From Geodermatophilus sp. DSM 45219 (lineage in GTDB: Bacteria; Actinomycetota; Actinomycetes; Mycobacteriales; Geodermatophilaceae), in NCBI RefSeq assembly GCF_900104025.1, contig NZ_FNIQ01000001.1, positions 124,001 through 188,000 on the forward strand: DNA of 64,000 bases. Reading direction: 5' to 3'. Numbering within the stretch: position 1 is the stretch's first letter; each line of letters opens with the position of its first letter. A model generated the notes under the pieces. That model saw nothing but the letters and a program-made list of their open reading frames with translations. It made no database searches and was not told the origin of the DNA. This document shows positions 26,927-35,370 of the stretch, one piece after another. Both the position numbers and the translations under genes were made by a program.

Positions 26927-27757
26927 TCAGCGGCGGCTGCCGCCCCCGATCATCGGGTCGTCGCCGTCGTCCCGCACGCCCTGCTCGACGCCTTCCGTGG
27001 AGGACGGAGCGGTGTAGCCCGCCGGGTTCGTCTCCTCGGTCAGCGCGTCGTCGCGCACCACGTCGGCGGGCGGCTGCTCGACGACGGTGACCTCCTGGGG
27101 CTGGCGGATGCCCTCCGGCTGCTGCGGCTGCGGCGCCGTCTGCTCGCTCCCCTTGGACGCCGCCACGGCGGCACCGGCCGCCGCCGCGACACCGGCCACG
27201 GCCGCGACGCCGGCGGCGACGGCCTTCCCGGACACGCCCGCCTTGCCCTGGTCCCCGTGCGAGCCGACGGCGTCCTCGACCCCGGGGGTGCCGACGTCGA
27301 GGTGCTCGTTCACCGACCCGCGCCAGGCACCGGTGGCGTAGCCCTCGTCCTCGATCAGCTCCTTGAACCGCCCCAGGTCGGAGGTGACCTGCCGCTCGAC
27401 GATCCCGAGCTTGTCGCCGACCTGCTCCACGGCACCCTCGGGCTCGTACTCGAGGGCCAGGTACACGATCGTCGAGCTCGGCCCGGCGGCCTCGAAGCGG
27501 ACCGCACCCGCGTTCGTGGCCCCGCTGGTGGCGGCCCAGGCGACCTTGCGGTCCGGCTCCTGCTCCAGGATCGCGGCGTCCCACTCGCGCCGGACACCGG
27601 CGATCTCGGCCACCCAGTGCAGGTGCGTGTCGTCGAGCTGGCGGACCTCCTTCACCCCGCCCATGAAGTGCGGGAAGTCCTCGAACTGGGTCCACTGGTT
27701 GTAGGCCTGGTTCACCGGGACGTCGACCTGGACCGACTTCTCGACCTTGGTGGTCAT
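26927..27757 (-). CDS. SRPBCC family protein with a low-complexity tail
   Basis: 276 residues. The first ~145 form a cyclase/dehydrase-type SRPBCC domain: VEKSVQVDVPVNQAYNQWTQFEDFPHFM, then WVAEIAGVRREWDAAI. The remainder is an Ala/Val-rich stretch (about 175-205) and a polar Gln/Pro/Asp tail, which may insert in or lie along the membrane. Proteins of this kind are common and of unknown ligand. ATG start at 27757; single gene. Confidence 0.82.
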   Translation of the reverse strand: MTTKVEKSVQVDVPVNQAYNQWTQFEDFPHFMGGVKEVRQLDDTHLHWVAEIAGVRREWDAAILEQEPDRKVAWAATSGATNAGAVRFEAAGPSSTIVYLALEYEPEGAVEQVGDKLGIVERQVTSDLGRFKELIEDEGYATGAWRGSVNEHLDVGTPGVEDAVGSHGDQGKAGVSGKAVAAGVAAVAGVAAAAGAAVAASKGSEQTAPQPQQPEGIRQPQEVTVVEQPPADVVRDDALTEETNPAGYTAPSSTEGVEQGVRDDGDDPMIGGGSRR

Positions 27758-27880
27758 CGCTGGCCTCTCTCGTCGCTGACGTGCTCACATCGGATGCCTC
27801 GCGCTACCCGTCGGTGCAACGGGTGATGCACGCCACTGCCGAGGTCTGCAGGACCCGGCTGTGGCCTGGGGCCCCGGGTC

Positions 27881-27914
27881 GGCGGCGGGCGTCCTCGCGG
27901 GAGCGCCCGCCGCC
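27881..27914. terminator. Hairpin after the VOC protein gene
   Basis: Arms GGCGGCGGGCG (27881-27891) and CGCCCGCCGCC (27904-27914) are perfectly complementary around a 12-base loop, ending 6 bases beyond the stop of the minus-strand VOC gene. Confidence 0.65.
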
Positions 27915-27919
27915 GGGGC

Positions 27920-28339
27920 TCAGTGGGGAACCGGGTGGTGGCACACGGCTTCGAGGTTGATCCCGTGCGGGTCGTCCACGAACCCGCCGTAGTAGTCGGT
28001 GTGGTACTCGCGGCGCACCGCGGGTGCCTCGCGGACGGTCGCGCCCGCGGCCAGGGCCGCGTCGTAGAAGACGTGCACCTCCTCGCGCGTGTCGACGGTG
28101 AAGGCCAGGTGCGTGTTCGTGCCGACCGTCCCGCGGTCGACGAGCCAGAAGTACGGCTTGACCCGGGCCAGGCCGAAGCCGGTCATGGCCGGCCGGCCGG
28201 TGACGGGGTCCGGCGGGATCTCGAGCATCTTCGTGATGCCGATGGAGGCCAGCGTGGGTTCGTAGAACCGCACGGCCGCCGCCAGGTCGGGGACGGCGAT
28301 GTTCAGGTGGTCGATGCGGGAGCCGGAGCGATCGGTCAT
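27920..28339 (-). CDS. VOC (glyoxalase/bleomycin-resistance fold) family protein
   Basis: 139 residues from the ATG at 28339. The vicinal oxygen chelate pattern is clear: IDHLNIAVPDLAAAVRFYEPTLASIG at the start, HLAFTVDTREEV in the middle and YYGGFVDDPHGINLEAVCH at the end, with metal ligands His, His and Glu in place. The substrate is unknown. Its start is 62 bases from that of a divergent WYL regulator, which may control it. Confidence 0.88.
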   Translation of the reverse strand: MTDRSGSRIDHLNIAVPDLAAAVRFYEPTLASIGITKMLEIPPDPVTGRPAMTGFGLARVKPYFWLVDRGTVGTNTHLAFTVDTREEVHVFYDAALAAGATVREAPAVRREYHTDYYGGFVDDPHGINLEAVCHHPVPH

Positions 28340-28401
28340 GGGCGTCACGGTGACCGCGGAAGCGGCCACCGGGTGTCCGCCTCGTGCCGCAACCTGGAGC
28401 C

Positions 28402-29394
28402 GTGTCCTCGACGTCCGCGCGCCTGCTCACGCTGCTGTCCCTGCTGGGTGCGCGTCCGAGGTGGGCGGGTGCGGAGCTGTCCGACCGGCTCGGCATCAGC
28501 ACCCGCACCCTGCGCCGGGACGTCGAGGACCTGCGCGGACTGGGCTACCCGATCTCGGTCCTCAAGGGGCCGAACGGGGGCTACCGGCTCGGCACGGGCG
28601 GCCGGCTCCCGCCGCTCCTGCTCGACGACGAGCAGGCGGTCGCGGTGGCCGTCGCCCTCCAGACCACCCCCACGAGCGTGTCCGGCATCGACGATGCGGT
28701 GGCCCGGGCCCTGACGAGCCTCAAGCAGGTGATGCCCGCCCGGCTGCGCGCCGAGGCCGACGCCCTCCACCTGACCACCATCCGCAACTACTGGGAGTTC
28801 CCGGCGCCACCGATCCCGTCGGCCACCCTGAGGACGGTCGGTCACGCCGTCCGGAACCGGCATCTCCTGCGGTTCGACCAGCTCACCCCCGACGGGCGCC
28901 GCCCCGACCCCGGCGACCCCGACTTCGCGCCTCCGGTGCGGGCCGAGGCCCACCACCTGGTGGTGTGGGCGGGGCGCTGGTACCTCGTCGCCTACGTGCC
29001 CGGGGAGGAGGCCTGGCGCGTCTACCGCGTCGAGCGGATCCACCCGCACGCCCCCACGGGGGTCGGCTTCGAGCCGCGCCCGCTCCCCGCCCCCGACGTG
29101 ACGAGCTACGTCATGGCCACGTACGACCGCGGGGACACCCCGGCCCGGTGGCAGTGCACCGGCACCGTGGTGATGGACCTGCCCGCCGACGTCGTGGCCC
29201 GCTGGGCTCCCGGCGGCTCCGTCGTCGAGTTCGTCGACACCACCCGGAGCCGGCTCACCCTCGGCGCCTGGTCCTGGGCCGGGATCGCCGGGCTGCTCGC
29301 CACCTTCGACGCCGACATCAGCGACGTCCGACCCGCCGAGCTGAGGGACGCCTGCCGGACGATCGCCGACCGCTACGCGCGGGCGAGCAGGTGA
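28402..29394 (+). CDS. WYL-domain transcriptional regulator (YafY/DeoR type)
   Basis: 330 residues from the GTG at 28402, where GGAG is near; a GTG at 28384 is less likely. N-terminal HTH_11: LLTLLSLLGARPRWAG, then LGISTRTLRRDVEDLRGLGYP and the wing GPNGGYRLG. The WYL domain covers about residues 135-215 (HHLVVWAGRWYLVAYVPGEEAWRVYRVERI), followed by a WCX-like C-terminal region. WYL proteins sense ligands such as nucleotides and often govern defence or DNA-damage genes. It lies between a VOC gene and a Pycsar-effector-like gene. Confidence 0.88.
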   Translation: MSSTSARLLTLLSLLGARPRWAGAELSDRLGISTRTLRRDVEDLRGLGYPISVLKGPNGGYRLGTGGRLPPLLLDDEQAVAVAVALQTTPTSVSGIDDAVARALTSLKQVMPARLRAEADALHLTTIRNYWEFPAPPIPSATLRTVGHAVRNRHLLRFDQLTPDGRRPDPGDPDFAPPVRAEAHHLVVWAGRWYLVAYVPGEEAWRVYRVERIHPHAPTGVGFEPRPLPAPDVTSYVMATYDRGDTPARWQCTGTVVMDLPADVVARWAPGGSVVEFVDTTRSRLTLGAWSWAGIAGLLATFDADISDVRPAELRDACRTIADRYARASR

Positions 29395-29605
29395 CGAGGC
29401 GTCACCGCGGGAACGCCTCCCGGAGGGCCGTCCTCGACTCCGCCCCGACCGGACACACCGCCTCCTCGGCCCACCCCCTGGCCGTTCGGCTGGAGGCGGG
29501 ACCGGACGTGTCGAGAACCCGGGGGACGCCGTGCCACGCGGGCCGGCGGTCGCCACCGCAGCCGCGCTCCACCGAGAGCCCCCGTCACCGGAGGACACCC
29601 ACCCC

Positions 29606-30154
29606 GTGTTCCGTTGCAGAGCGCAGGCACCAGCGCCCGACCCTCAGCCCCCGTCCCGGCCGCCGGCGCCGTACACGGACGACGCGTACCTGGCGCTCCA
29701 GACGATCGCTCCGCTCGCGAACAACGCCGACACCAAGATCGGGCTGCTGGCGGCTGCGCTCGCCATCCTGGCCGGCGGGGCCGTCCGGCAGCGGACGAAG
29801 GTGGCAGCCCTCTGGCTCGGCGACCTCGGCGTGCGCGAGGTGGTGGCCCTGGGGCTGCTGACCGTCTGCGCGACCGCCCTGGTCGCAGCCGGCCTGTGGC
29901 TCTTCCGGGCGCTGAGGCCCCGGCTCACCAGCGGGCAGCCCAGCCGGTTCGCCTTCCCCCACCTGGCCGACGCCGATCTCGACGAGCTGGTCGCTGCCTC
30001 ACCGGCGCAGGCACGGCGGGAGGCGTGGATCCAGGCGCAGTCCATCTCGGTCATCGTGCGGGCGAAGTACCGGCACTTCAGCAGAGCGCTGCAGGCGAGC
30101 ATCGTCTCCGGAGCGGCCTTCGTCGGCTGGCTGCTCGTCGTCCCCACGCCCTAG
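29606..30154 (+). CDS. Pycsar-effector-like two-helix membrane protein (DUF5706-like)
   Basis: 182 residues from the GTG at 29606, chosen for the GGAGGA ten bases upstream; GTG 29531 is an alternative. Family-like features are NNADTKIGLLAAALAIL with the first helix, a second helix after VVALGLLTVCATAL, the LRPRL turn, and a C-terminal WIQAQSISVIVRAKYRHFSRAL amphipathic region leading to a third helix. In Pycsar defence such proteins damage the membrane on cCMP or cUMP binding (family knowledge). No pyrimidine cyclase gene is adjacent, so this is either an orphan effector or a housekeeping relative. Confidence 0.65.
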   Translation: MFRCRAQAPAPDPQPPSRPPAPYTDDAYLALQTIAPLANNADTKIGLLAAALAILAGGAVRQRTKVAALWLGDLGVREVVALGLLTVCATALVAAGLWLFRALRPRLTSGQPSRFAFPHLADADLDELVAASPAQARREAWIQAQSISVIVRAKYRHFSRALQASIVSGAAFVGWLLVVPTP

Positions 30155-30266
30155 CCGACACGGGGTCCGACTCGTCCAAGGCTCCCCGACGACTGACGGT
30201 GTGGCGACTGGGACGCGTGCGATGCCCGGGTTCCCGCCGGGCCCGTGGTCCGCCGATGGAGCGGGC

Positions 30267-30563
30267 ATGCGCGCCAGCCACGTCGCCACCGCCCTCGCCG
30301 CCTTCCTCGCCGGGTCGTCCGCCGCCACGGCCCTGCACCGCCGCGCCGCCCGCCCGGCCCCGACCGCCACCCCACTCCCCGCCGCGCCGGTCGACGAGCA
30401 GGACGCCGTCGTCCTGCCCTTCCCGCGACCCGTGGCCGAGCAGCCGGCTGCTGCCGCTCCGGCCCGCTGCGGCGACAGCGGCGGCCTGACCAAGGCGGGC
30501 GCGCCGTGCGGTGCCCGGGCCACTGCCGGTGGCCGGTGCCACCACCACCCGCTGGCCGCCTGA
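30267..30563 (+). CDS. Small protein with N-terminal hydrophobic helix and Cys/His zinc-type tail
   Basis: 98 residues from the ATG at 30267. An N-terminal hydrophobic stretch (THVATALAAFLAG-like, residues 5-16) is followed by a Pro/Ala linker. The tail has C-x12-C-x8-C-x3-H spacing (ARCGDSGGLTKAGAPC, then GGRCHHH), which could bind zinc. A similar short Cys/His module occurs at the ends of many actinobacterial and phage proteins. Function is unknown. The gene precedes a long palindrome. Confidence 0.5.
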   Translation: MRASHVATALAAFLAGSSAATALHRRAARPAPTATPLPAAPVDEQDAVVLPFPRPVAEQPAAAAPARCGDSGGLTKAGAPCGARATAGGRCHHHPLAA

Positions 30564-30634
30564 GACCTCCCCGCGGGGACGTCCCCACCGGGGCGGACCT
30601 GCGACGACCGTCGGACCGGGCGGCTGGAGCCGTG

Positions 30635-30697
30635 GCGACAGTGTGCGCGGATGCGCAGTGATCGGCGCGAACCCTGCGCATCCGCGCACGCTGTCGC
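30635..30697. repeat. Family C palindrome, copy 1
   Basis: Arms of 24 bases at 30635-30658 and 30674-30697, with one wobble mismatch and a 15-base loop. The core is TGTGCGCGGATGCGCAG. The same core builds a perfect palindrome at 35282-35330. It lies about 70 bases after the small Cys/His protein gene, in the 324-base gap before the next gene; nothing else is recognised in that gap. A terminator role is likely here. Confidence 0.7.
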
Positions 30698-30887
30698 CTG
30701 GTCAGCGGGAGCAGTAGCGCGGGTGCGGGCCGGATCGCCGTGGCCCGGGACCGTGCCACACGTCCCCGACCCAGCCCGTGCCGGTGTCGTATCCGACCGA
30801 CGGTGCGGGTTGGCGCGCCACCTGGTGGGTAGCTGCGGGCGACGGCCGTCGACACGGCGGCCCGGTCACCCACGACAGGAAGCAGCC

Positions 30888-32339
30888 ATGACACTGCCCG
30901 ATCGGGACGCGGCGAGGGACTGGATCGGCCGGGCGGTGGTCGACCGCGACGGCGCCGAGATCGGGGTCTGCGCCGCCCTGCTGGCCGACGAGGCCACCGG
31001 GCTGCCGGAGTGGATGTACGCCGAGCGCGGCGAGGAGACCGTGGTGGTCCCGCTGCTCGACGCCACCGGGAGCGGTGACCGGGTGCAGGTCACGGTCACC
31101 CGGGCCGACGCAGACGGCGCGCCGCGGTTCGGTTCATCCCGCGAGCTGACCCAGGACCAGGAGGCGGAGCTCTACCGGCACTACGGGATCGAGTACTCGA
31201 AGGCCACCTCCGACAGCCTCCTGCCGGCCGCCGAGCCGGCCGTCGCCGCACCGACGGAGCCCGAGCCCGCTGCGGCCGGGTCGCCCGTCGCGGTGACCAC
31301 CGAGCCCGCGCCGACACCGGGTGCGACCGCCGACGAGCGCGCGACGGGCGGCGCCGCGCAGCGCGGTCGCGGGGTGGCGGCCGCCGTGGCGGTGCTCGCG
31401 GCTCTCGCGGCTGCCGTCGCGGGCGTGCGCCTGCGACGGGGGTCGAGCCTCGGGTGGGCGCGCCTGCTGCGACGCGGGGCTCCCCCGCCGCCGACGGTCG
31501 CGCAGCGCGCCCTCGCCGGCGCGGCTGCCGCCCGCGCTCGAGCCGTCCAGGCCGCCGCGGCGGCCGGGCCGGTGGCGGAGGCCTCGACCCGCCTGGCACG
31601 GCGGGGAGCGAGCGCAGGTGTGGAGTCGGCCCGCCGCACGGCCGTGGACGTCGCCCGGCGGGGTCGCGCGGCGTCGACGGCGGCGAGGAGCTACACCGAC
31701 GAGGCCGCGGCTCGCCTCCTGCCGGTGGTGTCCACGACCGGGCAGGCGGCCTGGCGTGCCGTCCGCACCGGGACGGACACGGCCCTGCGGGCCAGCGATG
31801 CGGCCACCCTGGCCGTCGCGGGAGCCGTGCCGCGGGTGGCCGCGGGCATCGTCGGTGCCGGACGGACGGGCCTGCGTGCCGTGCTCACCGTGGGCGCGGC
31901 AGCCGAGGCGGTGCCCGAGGTGGTCGCCGAGACCGGTGAACGACTGGAGAAGGGCTGGAGGAGAGTCATGGGCAGGTTGTCGCTGGGGCTCGGGTTCGGT
32001 GTGGGGTACGTGCTGGGTGCGCGCGCCGGCCGGGACCGGTACGAGCAGATCAAGCAGGCCGCGGCCGGGTTGATGGAGCGGCCGGAGGTGCAGCAGGCGC
32101 TGGAGCAGGCCCGGGCCGCCGCTCCCGGTCCCCTGCAGAGCAGCATCGACAAGCTGACCGGGGGTGGGTCGGGGCGGCACAGCGCCGAGACGGTCGACAT
32201 CGACGGGGTCGACGTCGTCGTGGCGCCGCCCCCGCCGGTGGCCGGGACGGGTGGGCCGGTCGGGACGGACGCCCCGCTGCCGGACCCGTTGATCCCGCCC
32301 ACCAAGTCGTCGGGCACCGACTCCCCCGGACGGCCGTGA
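30888..32339 (+). CDS. PRC-barrel-like protein with long helical linker and YtxH-like tail
   Basis: 483 residues. Residues 1-100 look like a PRC-barrel/DUF2171-type domain (RDWIGRAVVDRDGAEIGV, then EWMYAERGEETVVVPL). A Pro/Glu/Ala linker leads to a membrane segment near residue 165-182 and a long Ala/Arg-rich helical stretch. The C-terminal part holds GLGFGVGYVLGARAGRDRYEQI, a motif usually found in small separate YtxH-like proteins. This looks like a fusion. No function is established; PRC-barrel proteins often adapt RNA or photosystem components or respond to stress. Confidence 0.7.
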   Translation: MTLPDRDAARDWIGRAVVDRDGAEIGVCAALLADEATGLPEWMYAERGEETVVVPLLDATGSGDRVQVTVTRADADGAPRFGSSRELTQDQEAELYRHYGIEYSKATSDSLLPAAEPAVAAPTEPEPAAAGSPVAVTTEPAPTPGATADERATGGAAQRGRGVAAAVAVLAALAAAVAGVRLRRGSSLGWARLLRRGAPPPPTVAQRALAGAAAARARAVQAAAAAGPVAEASTRLARRGASAGVESARRTAVDVARRGRAASTAARSYTDEAAARLLPVVSTTGQAAWRAVRTGTDTALRASDAATLAVAGAVPRVAAGIVGAGRTGLRAVLTVGAAAEAVPEVVAETGERLEKGWRRVMGRLSLGLGFGVGYVLGARAGRDRYEQIKQAAAGLMERPEVQQALEQARAAAPGPLQSSIDKLTGGGSGRHSAETVDIDGVDVVVAPPPPVAGTGGPVGTDAPLPDPLIPPTKSSGTDSPGRP

Positions 32340-32382
32340 CGACGGCGTAGCCGGAGCGGCCACTGCGGGTCCCGACCTCCGT

Positions 32383-32431
32383 CCACACACCGGTGCCGGT
32401 GAGCTGTGCGCTCACCGGCACCGGCGTGTGG
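32383..32431. terminator. Long hairpin between convergent genes
   Basis: 21-base arms at 32383-32403 and 32411-32431 with one wobble pair and a 7-base loop CTGTGCG. It lies between the plus-strand PRC-barrel gene and the minus-strand monooxygenase gene and may end both transcripts. Confidence 0.75.
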
Positions 32432-32469
32432 TCGTCACCCTGAGGGCTCGCGCCGGGGCGCGCCCGGGC

Positions 32470-33987
32470 TCAGCGGTAGACGAGTGTGCCGTCGTCGAGG
32501 TCGGCCTTAGGGAGCAGTTCCATCTCCTGCGCGTGCTCCAGCATGTGGGTCCACGGCTCCCGGTCGCCCTGCTTGAAGAGGGCGTGCTGCGAGCGCAGGA
32601 CGTACCCGGCGTTGAAGTTCTCCGGGTCCGACCACGGCCGGATCTGCATGTCGGCGTCCTCCGGCCGGAGGGTCGGGACGACCATGGTCGCGCCCTTCGT
32701 CTCCATGCTCTCGAACAGCCGGCAGACCAGGTCGCTGACGAGGTCGGCGCGCAGTGTCCAGCTGTGCCGGAAGTAGCCGAAGACGTATGCCATGTTCGGG
32801 ATCCCGCTGATCATGATGCCCCGCCAGGTGATGCGTTCGGCGAAGTCGACCGGCTCGCCGTCCACGGCGAACGGGATGTCGCCGAAGGCCGACAGGTTGA
32901 ACCCGGTGGCGGTGACGACGACGTCGGCCGGGACCTCCTCGCCGGAGCTGACCCGGATCCCCGCCTCGGTGAACGTCTCGATGGTGTCGGTGACGATCGA
33001 GGCCTTCCCCTCGCGCAGTGCCGCGAACAGGTCGCCCTCCGGGACGATCGCGATGCGCTGCTGCCACGGGCGGTAGCGGGGGGTGAAGTGCTTCTCGACG
33101 TCGAAGCCCTCGGGCAGCAGCGGCTTCATGGACTCCATGAGGTACGTGTGCAGCTCGTCGGGCGCCTCGTGCGACATGCGCGCCAGCTCGTTGAACTCGC
33201 CTGCGTAGGCGCGCCGGAGGATCTCGTGCGTCCAGTCCTCGGGGATGTCCAGCTGGCGCAGCGTCACCGCGAGCTCGTGCGTCAGGGGCGGGGCGAGGAA
33301 GTAGGAAGGCGAGCGCTGCAGCATCGTCACGTGCTCCGCCTCCTGCGCGATCGCCGGGATCAGCGTCGCGGCCGTGGACCCCGACCCGATGACGACGACG
33401 CGCTTGCCGGCGAGGTCGAGGTCCTGGGGCCACTGCTGGGGGTGGATGACCTGGCCCTGGAACCGGTCCATGCCCTCCCACCGCGGCTGGTAGGGCTTGG
33501 TGTGGTTGTAGTAGCCCTGGCACATCCACAGGAAGTCGGTGGTGAAGCGCAGCTGCTCGTCGGTGTCGCCGCGGGTGACCTCCACGGTCCACCGGCGGTC
33601 CTCGGTGGACCAGCCGGCCGCGGTGACCCGGTGGTGGTAGCGGATGTGCTGGGCGAGATCGTCCTCCTCGATGACCTCGTCGAGGTAGTTGAGGATCTCC
33701 TCCCCCGCGGCGATCGACGGGCCGCGCCAGGGCTTGAAGCGGTAGCCGTAGGTGAACAGGTCGCTGTCGGAGCGCACACCCGGGTACCGGTGGGTCCACC
33801 AGGTGCCGCCGCGGTTGTCCTGCGCGTCCAGGAGGACGAAGGACCGGTCGGGGAACTGCTCCTGCAGGTGGTGCGCGGCGCCGATCCCGGAGACTCCCGC
33901 CCCGACGATGAGGACGTCGACGTGCTGGGTCCCGGACCCCCCGCCGCGTGACTCCTGGACGGTTGTCGATTCGGTGATCGTCGTCAT
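32470..33987 (-). CDS. FAD-dependent Baeyer-Villiger monooxygenase, EthA type
   Basis: 505 residues. The FAD loop VGAGVSGIGAAHHL lies near residues 27-40, with GGTWWTHRYPGVRSDSD after it. The Baeyer-Villiger fingerprint F-x-G-x3-H-x3-W-P is exact at residues 176-187. A second Rossmann motif, VIGSGSTAATLIPA, binds NADPH. Overall layout matches mycobacterial EthA, which oxidises ketones to esters and activates ethionamide. It lies 268 bases downstream of an alpha/beta hydrolase gene on the same strand. Such a hydrolase could cleave the ester product. A palindrome at 34009-34022 lies just upstream of its start. Confidence 0.9.
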   Translation of the reverse strand: MTTITESTTVQESRGGGSGTQHVDVLIVGAGVSGIGAAHHLQEQFPDRSFVLLDAQDNRGGTWWTHRYPGVRSDSDLFTYGYRFKPWRGPSIAAGEEILNYLDEVIEEDDLAQHIRYHHRVTAAGWSTEDRRWTVEVTRGDTDEQLRFTTDFLWMCQGYYNHTKPYQPRWEGMDRFQGQVIHPQQWPQDLDLAGKRVVVIGSGSTAATLIPAIAQEAEHVTMLQRSPSYFLAPPLTHELAVTLRQLDIPEDWTHEILRRAYAGEFNELARMSHEAPDELHTYLMESMKPLLPEGFDVEKHFTPRYRPWQQRIAIVPEGDLFAALREGKASIVTDTIETFTEAGIRVSSGEEVPADVVVTATGFNLSAFGDIPFAVDGEPVDFAERITWRGIMISGIPNMAYVFGYFRHSWTLRADLVSDLVCRLFESMETKGATMVVPTLRPEDADMQIRPWSDPENFNAGYVLRSQHALFKQGDREPWTHMLEHAQEMELLPKADLDDGTLVYR

Positions 33988-34008
33988 GCCGGACCTCCAG
34001 TGCGGGAA

Positions 34009-34022
34009 GTGACCTAAGTCAC
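34009..34022. promoter_or_regulatory. Operator-like palindrome before the monooxygenase gene
   Basis: GTGAC-CTAA-GTCAC, a perfect 5-base inverted repeat, lies 22 bases upstream of the monooxygenase start codon. Its size and place suit a TetR-type repressor such as those that control EthA homologues. No regulator gene is adjacent. Confidence 0.4.
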
Positions 34023-34255
34023 ACTAGCGCCCGGTGGAGGTTGCCACGGAACCGGAGCGACCAGAAAGGACCGCCGGGGTGCGCCGGACGGACGGCGGAG
34101 GTGCGGCGATCCAGGACGGCCGTGTCCATGCCCGACCCCGTCACCGAGCAGGCCGGAGGACGGCGTGCCGGCACGTCCGCGTCCTCGCTGTCCTCACGGT
34201 GGGCCCACAGCCGTGGAGGGGCCGGCCGTTGACCGACCGGTCCCTCCACAGCTCG

Positions 34256-35089
34256 TCAGGAGAGCGGGTGCCCGGAGAGGAAGTCCTGCACCAGGGGCAG
34301 GAACTCCTCGGCGCGCTCGACGCCGAGGGCGTGGCTGGAGCCCGGGCCGGTGAACAGGTGCCACTGCGCGCCGGGGATCGAGTCGGCCACCTTCCGGCCC
34401 TGCCACGGCGGGGTGAGCAGGTCCTGCTCGCCGGCGATGACGAGGGTGGGCGCGGTGATGTCGCCGAGCCGGTCGAGGGTGTCGTGGGCCAGGTCGGCGT
34501 CCCACTGCTCGGCGGTGGTCCGGATCTGCTGCTCGGTGCTCGGGAACAGCGGCAGCAGCTGCTCGACCAGCTCGCCGAACTCCGGGCTGTCGAGCAGCTG
34601 CGGCGAGAAGGCGATGCCCAGGGCCCCGAGCGCGGCCTCCATGTCGCCGGTGCGCCACGGGTGCGCCAGACCCGTGATGACCGCACGCTGGAAGCCGTCG
34701 GTGCGGCCCCAGGTGCAGTAGAGGACGAGCGAGGCGACCCGCTCCGGAGCGGCCAGGGCGAGCTCCTGCGCGATGGCGCTGCCCAGGGAGTAACCGAGGA
34801 CGTGCGCCCGCTCGATCTCGAGCGCCTCGAGCAGCGCCCGGGCGTCCGCCGCCAGCGAGGCGACGCTGATCTTCCCCGCCCCTCGCTCCGACCCGCCCAT
34901 GCCGCGCAGGTCGTAGGTGACCACGCGGTGGCGGCTCGCCAGGACCGGCGCGAGTTCGGCCCAGAAGCCCAGCGACTGGGTCGTCCCGTTGATGATCAGC
35001 AGCGGTTCGCCCTCGCCGTACTCCTGGACGGCGACGGAGATGTCGCCGACCTGGACGGTCCGTTGCGGGTGCGTGGTGGGAGTGGTCAC
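34256..35089 (-). CDS. Alpha/beta hydrolase
   Basis: 277 residues from a GTG at 35089 with GGAG upstream. The nucleophile elbow reads VLGYSLGSAIAQELAL. The oxyanion region is LIINGTTQSLGFWAELAP, with the strand HRVVTYDLRGMGGSE. The acid residue is in VIAGEQDLLTPPWQG and the catalytic His in SSHALGVERAEEF. The fold covers esterases, lactonases and dehalogenases. Its position before an EthA-type monooxygenase suggests hydrolysis of esters or lactones made by that enzyme. This is contextual inference. Confidence 0.88.
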   Translation of the reverse strand: MTTPTTHPQRTVQVGDISVAVQEYGEGEPLLIINGTTQSLGFWAELAPVLASRHRVVTYDLRGMGGSERGAGKISVASLAADARALLEALEIERAHVLGYSLGSAIAQELALAAPERVASLVLYCTWGRTDGFQRAVITGLAHPWRTGDMEAALGALGIAFSPQLLDSPEFGELVEQLLPLFPSTEQQIRTTAEQWDADLAHDTLDRLGDITAPTLVIAGEQDLLTPPWQGRKVADSIPGAQWHLFTGPGSSHALGVERAEEFLPLVQDFLSGHPLS

Positions 35090-35281
35090 GGCGTCTCCAT
35101 CGCTGTTCGTGGGAGGGGAAACGGGGCGTGAGCACACCACAGGGACAAGCCGTCCCGGAAGGGCGCCGGCGCGACCGGGCAGCGGGCCACAGCGTGTCGG
35201 GAACCGGCTGCCGGCGACACGACCTGGGCCTCCGTCCACGTTCCCGCGGGAAGGCCCCGTCTGCCGCCGCCACCGGAACGG

Positions 35282-35330
35282 TGTGTGCGGATGCGCAGTC
35301 CTCGCGAGGAGGACTGCGCATCCGCACACA
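35282..35330. repeat. Family C palindrome, copy 2
   Basis: Perfect 22-base arms at 35282-35303 and 35309-35330 around a 5-base loop. The core TGCGGATGCGCAG is shared with copy 1 at 30635-30697. It lies 41 bases past the stop of the M15-type peptidase gene and so would end the 35-43 kb operon. Confidence 0.75.
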
Positions 35331-35370
35331 GGTCGGTCCGGGTCGACCGGTGCGCTGACGGGCGTGCCCG

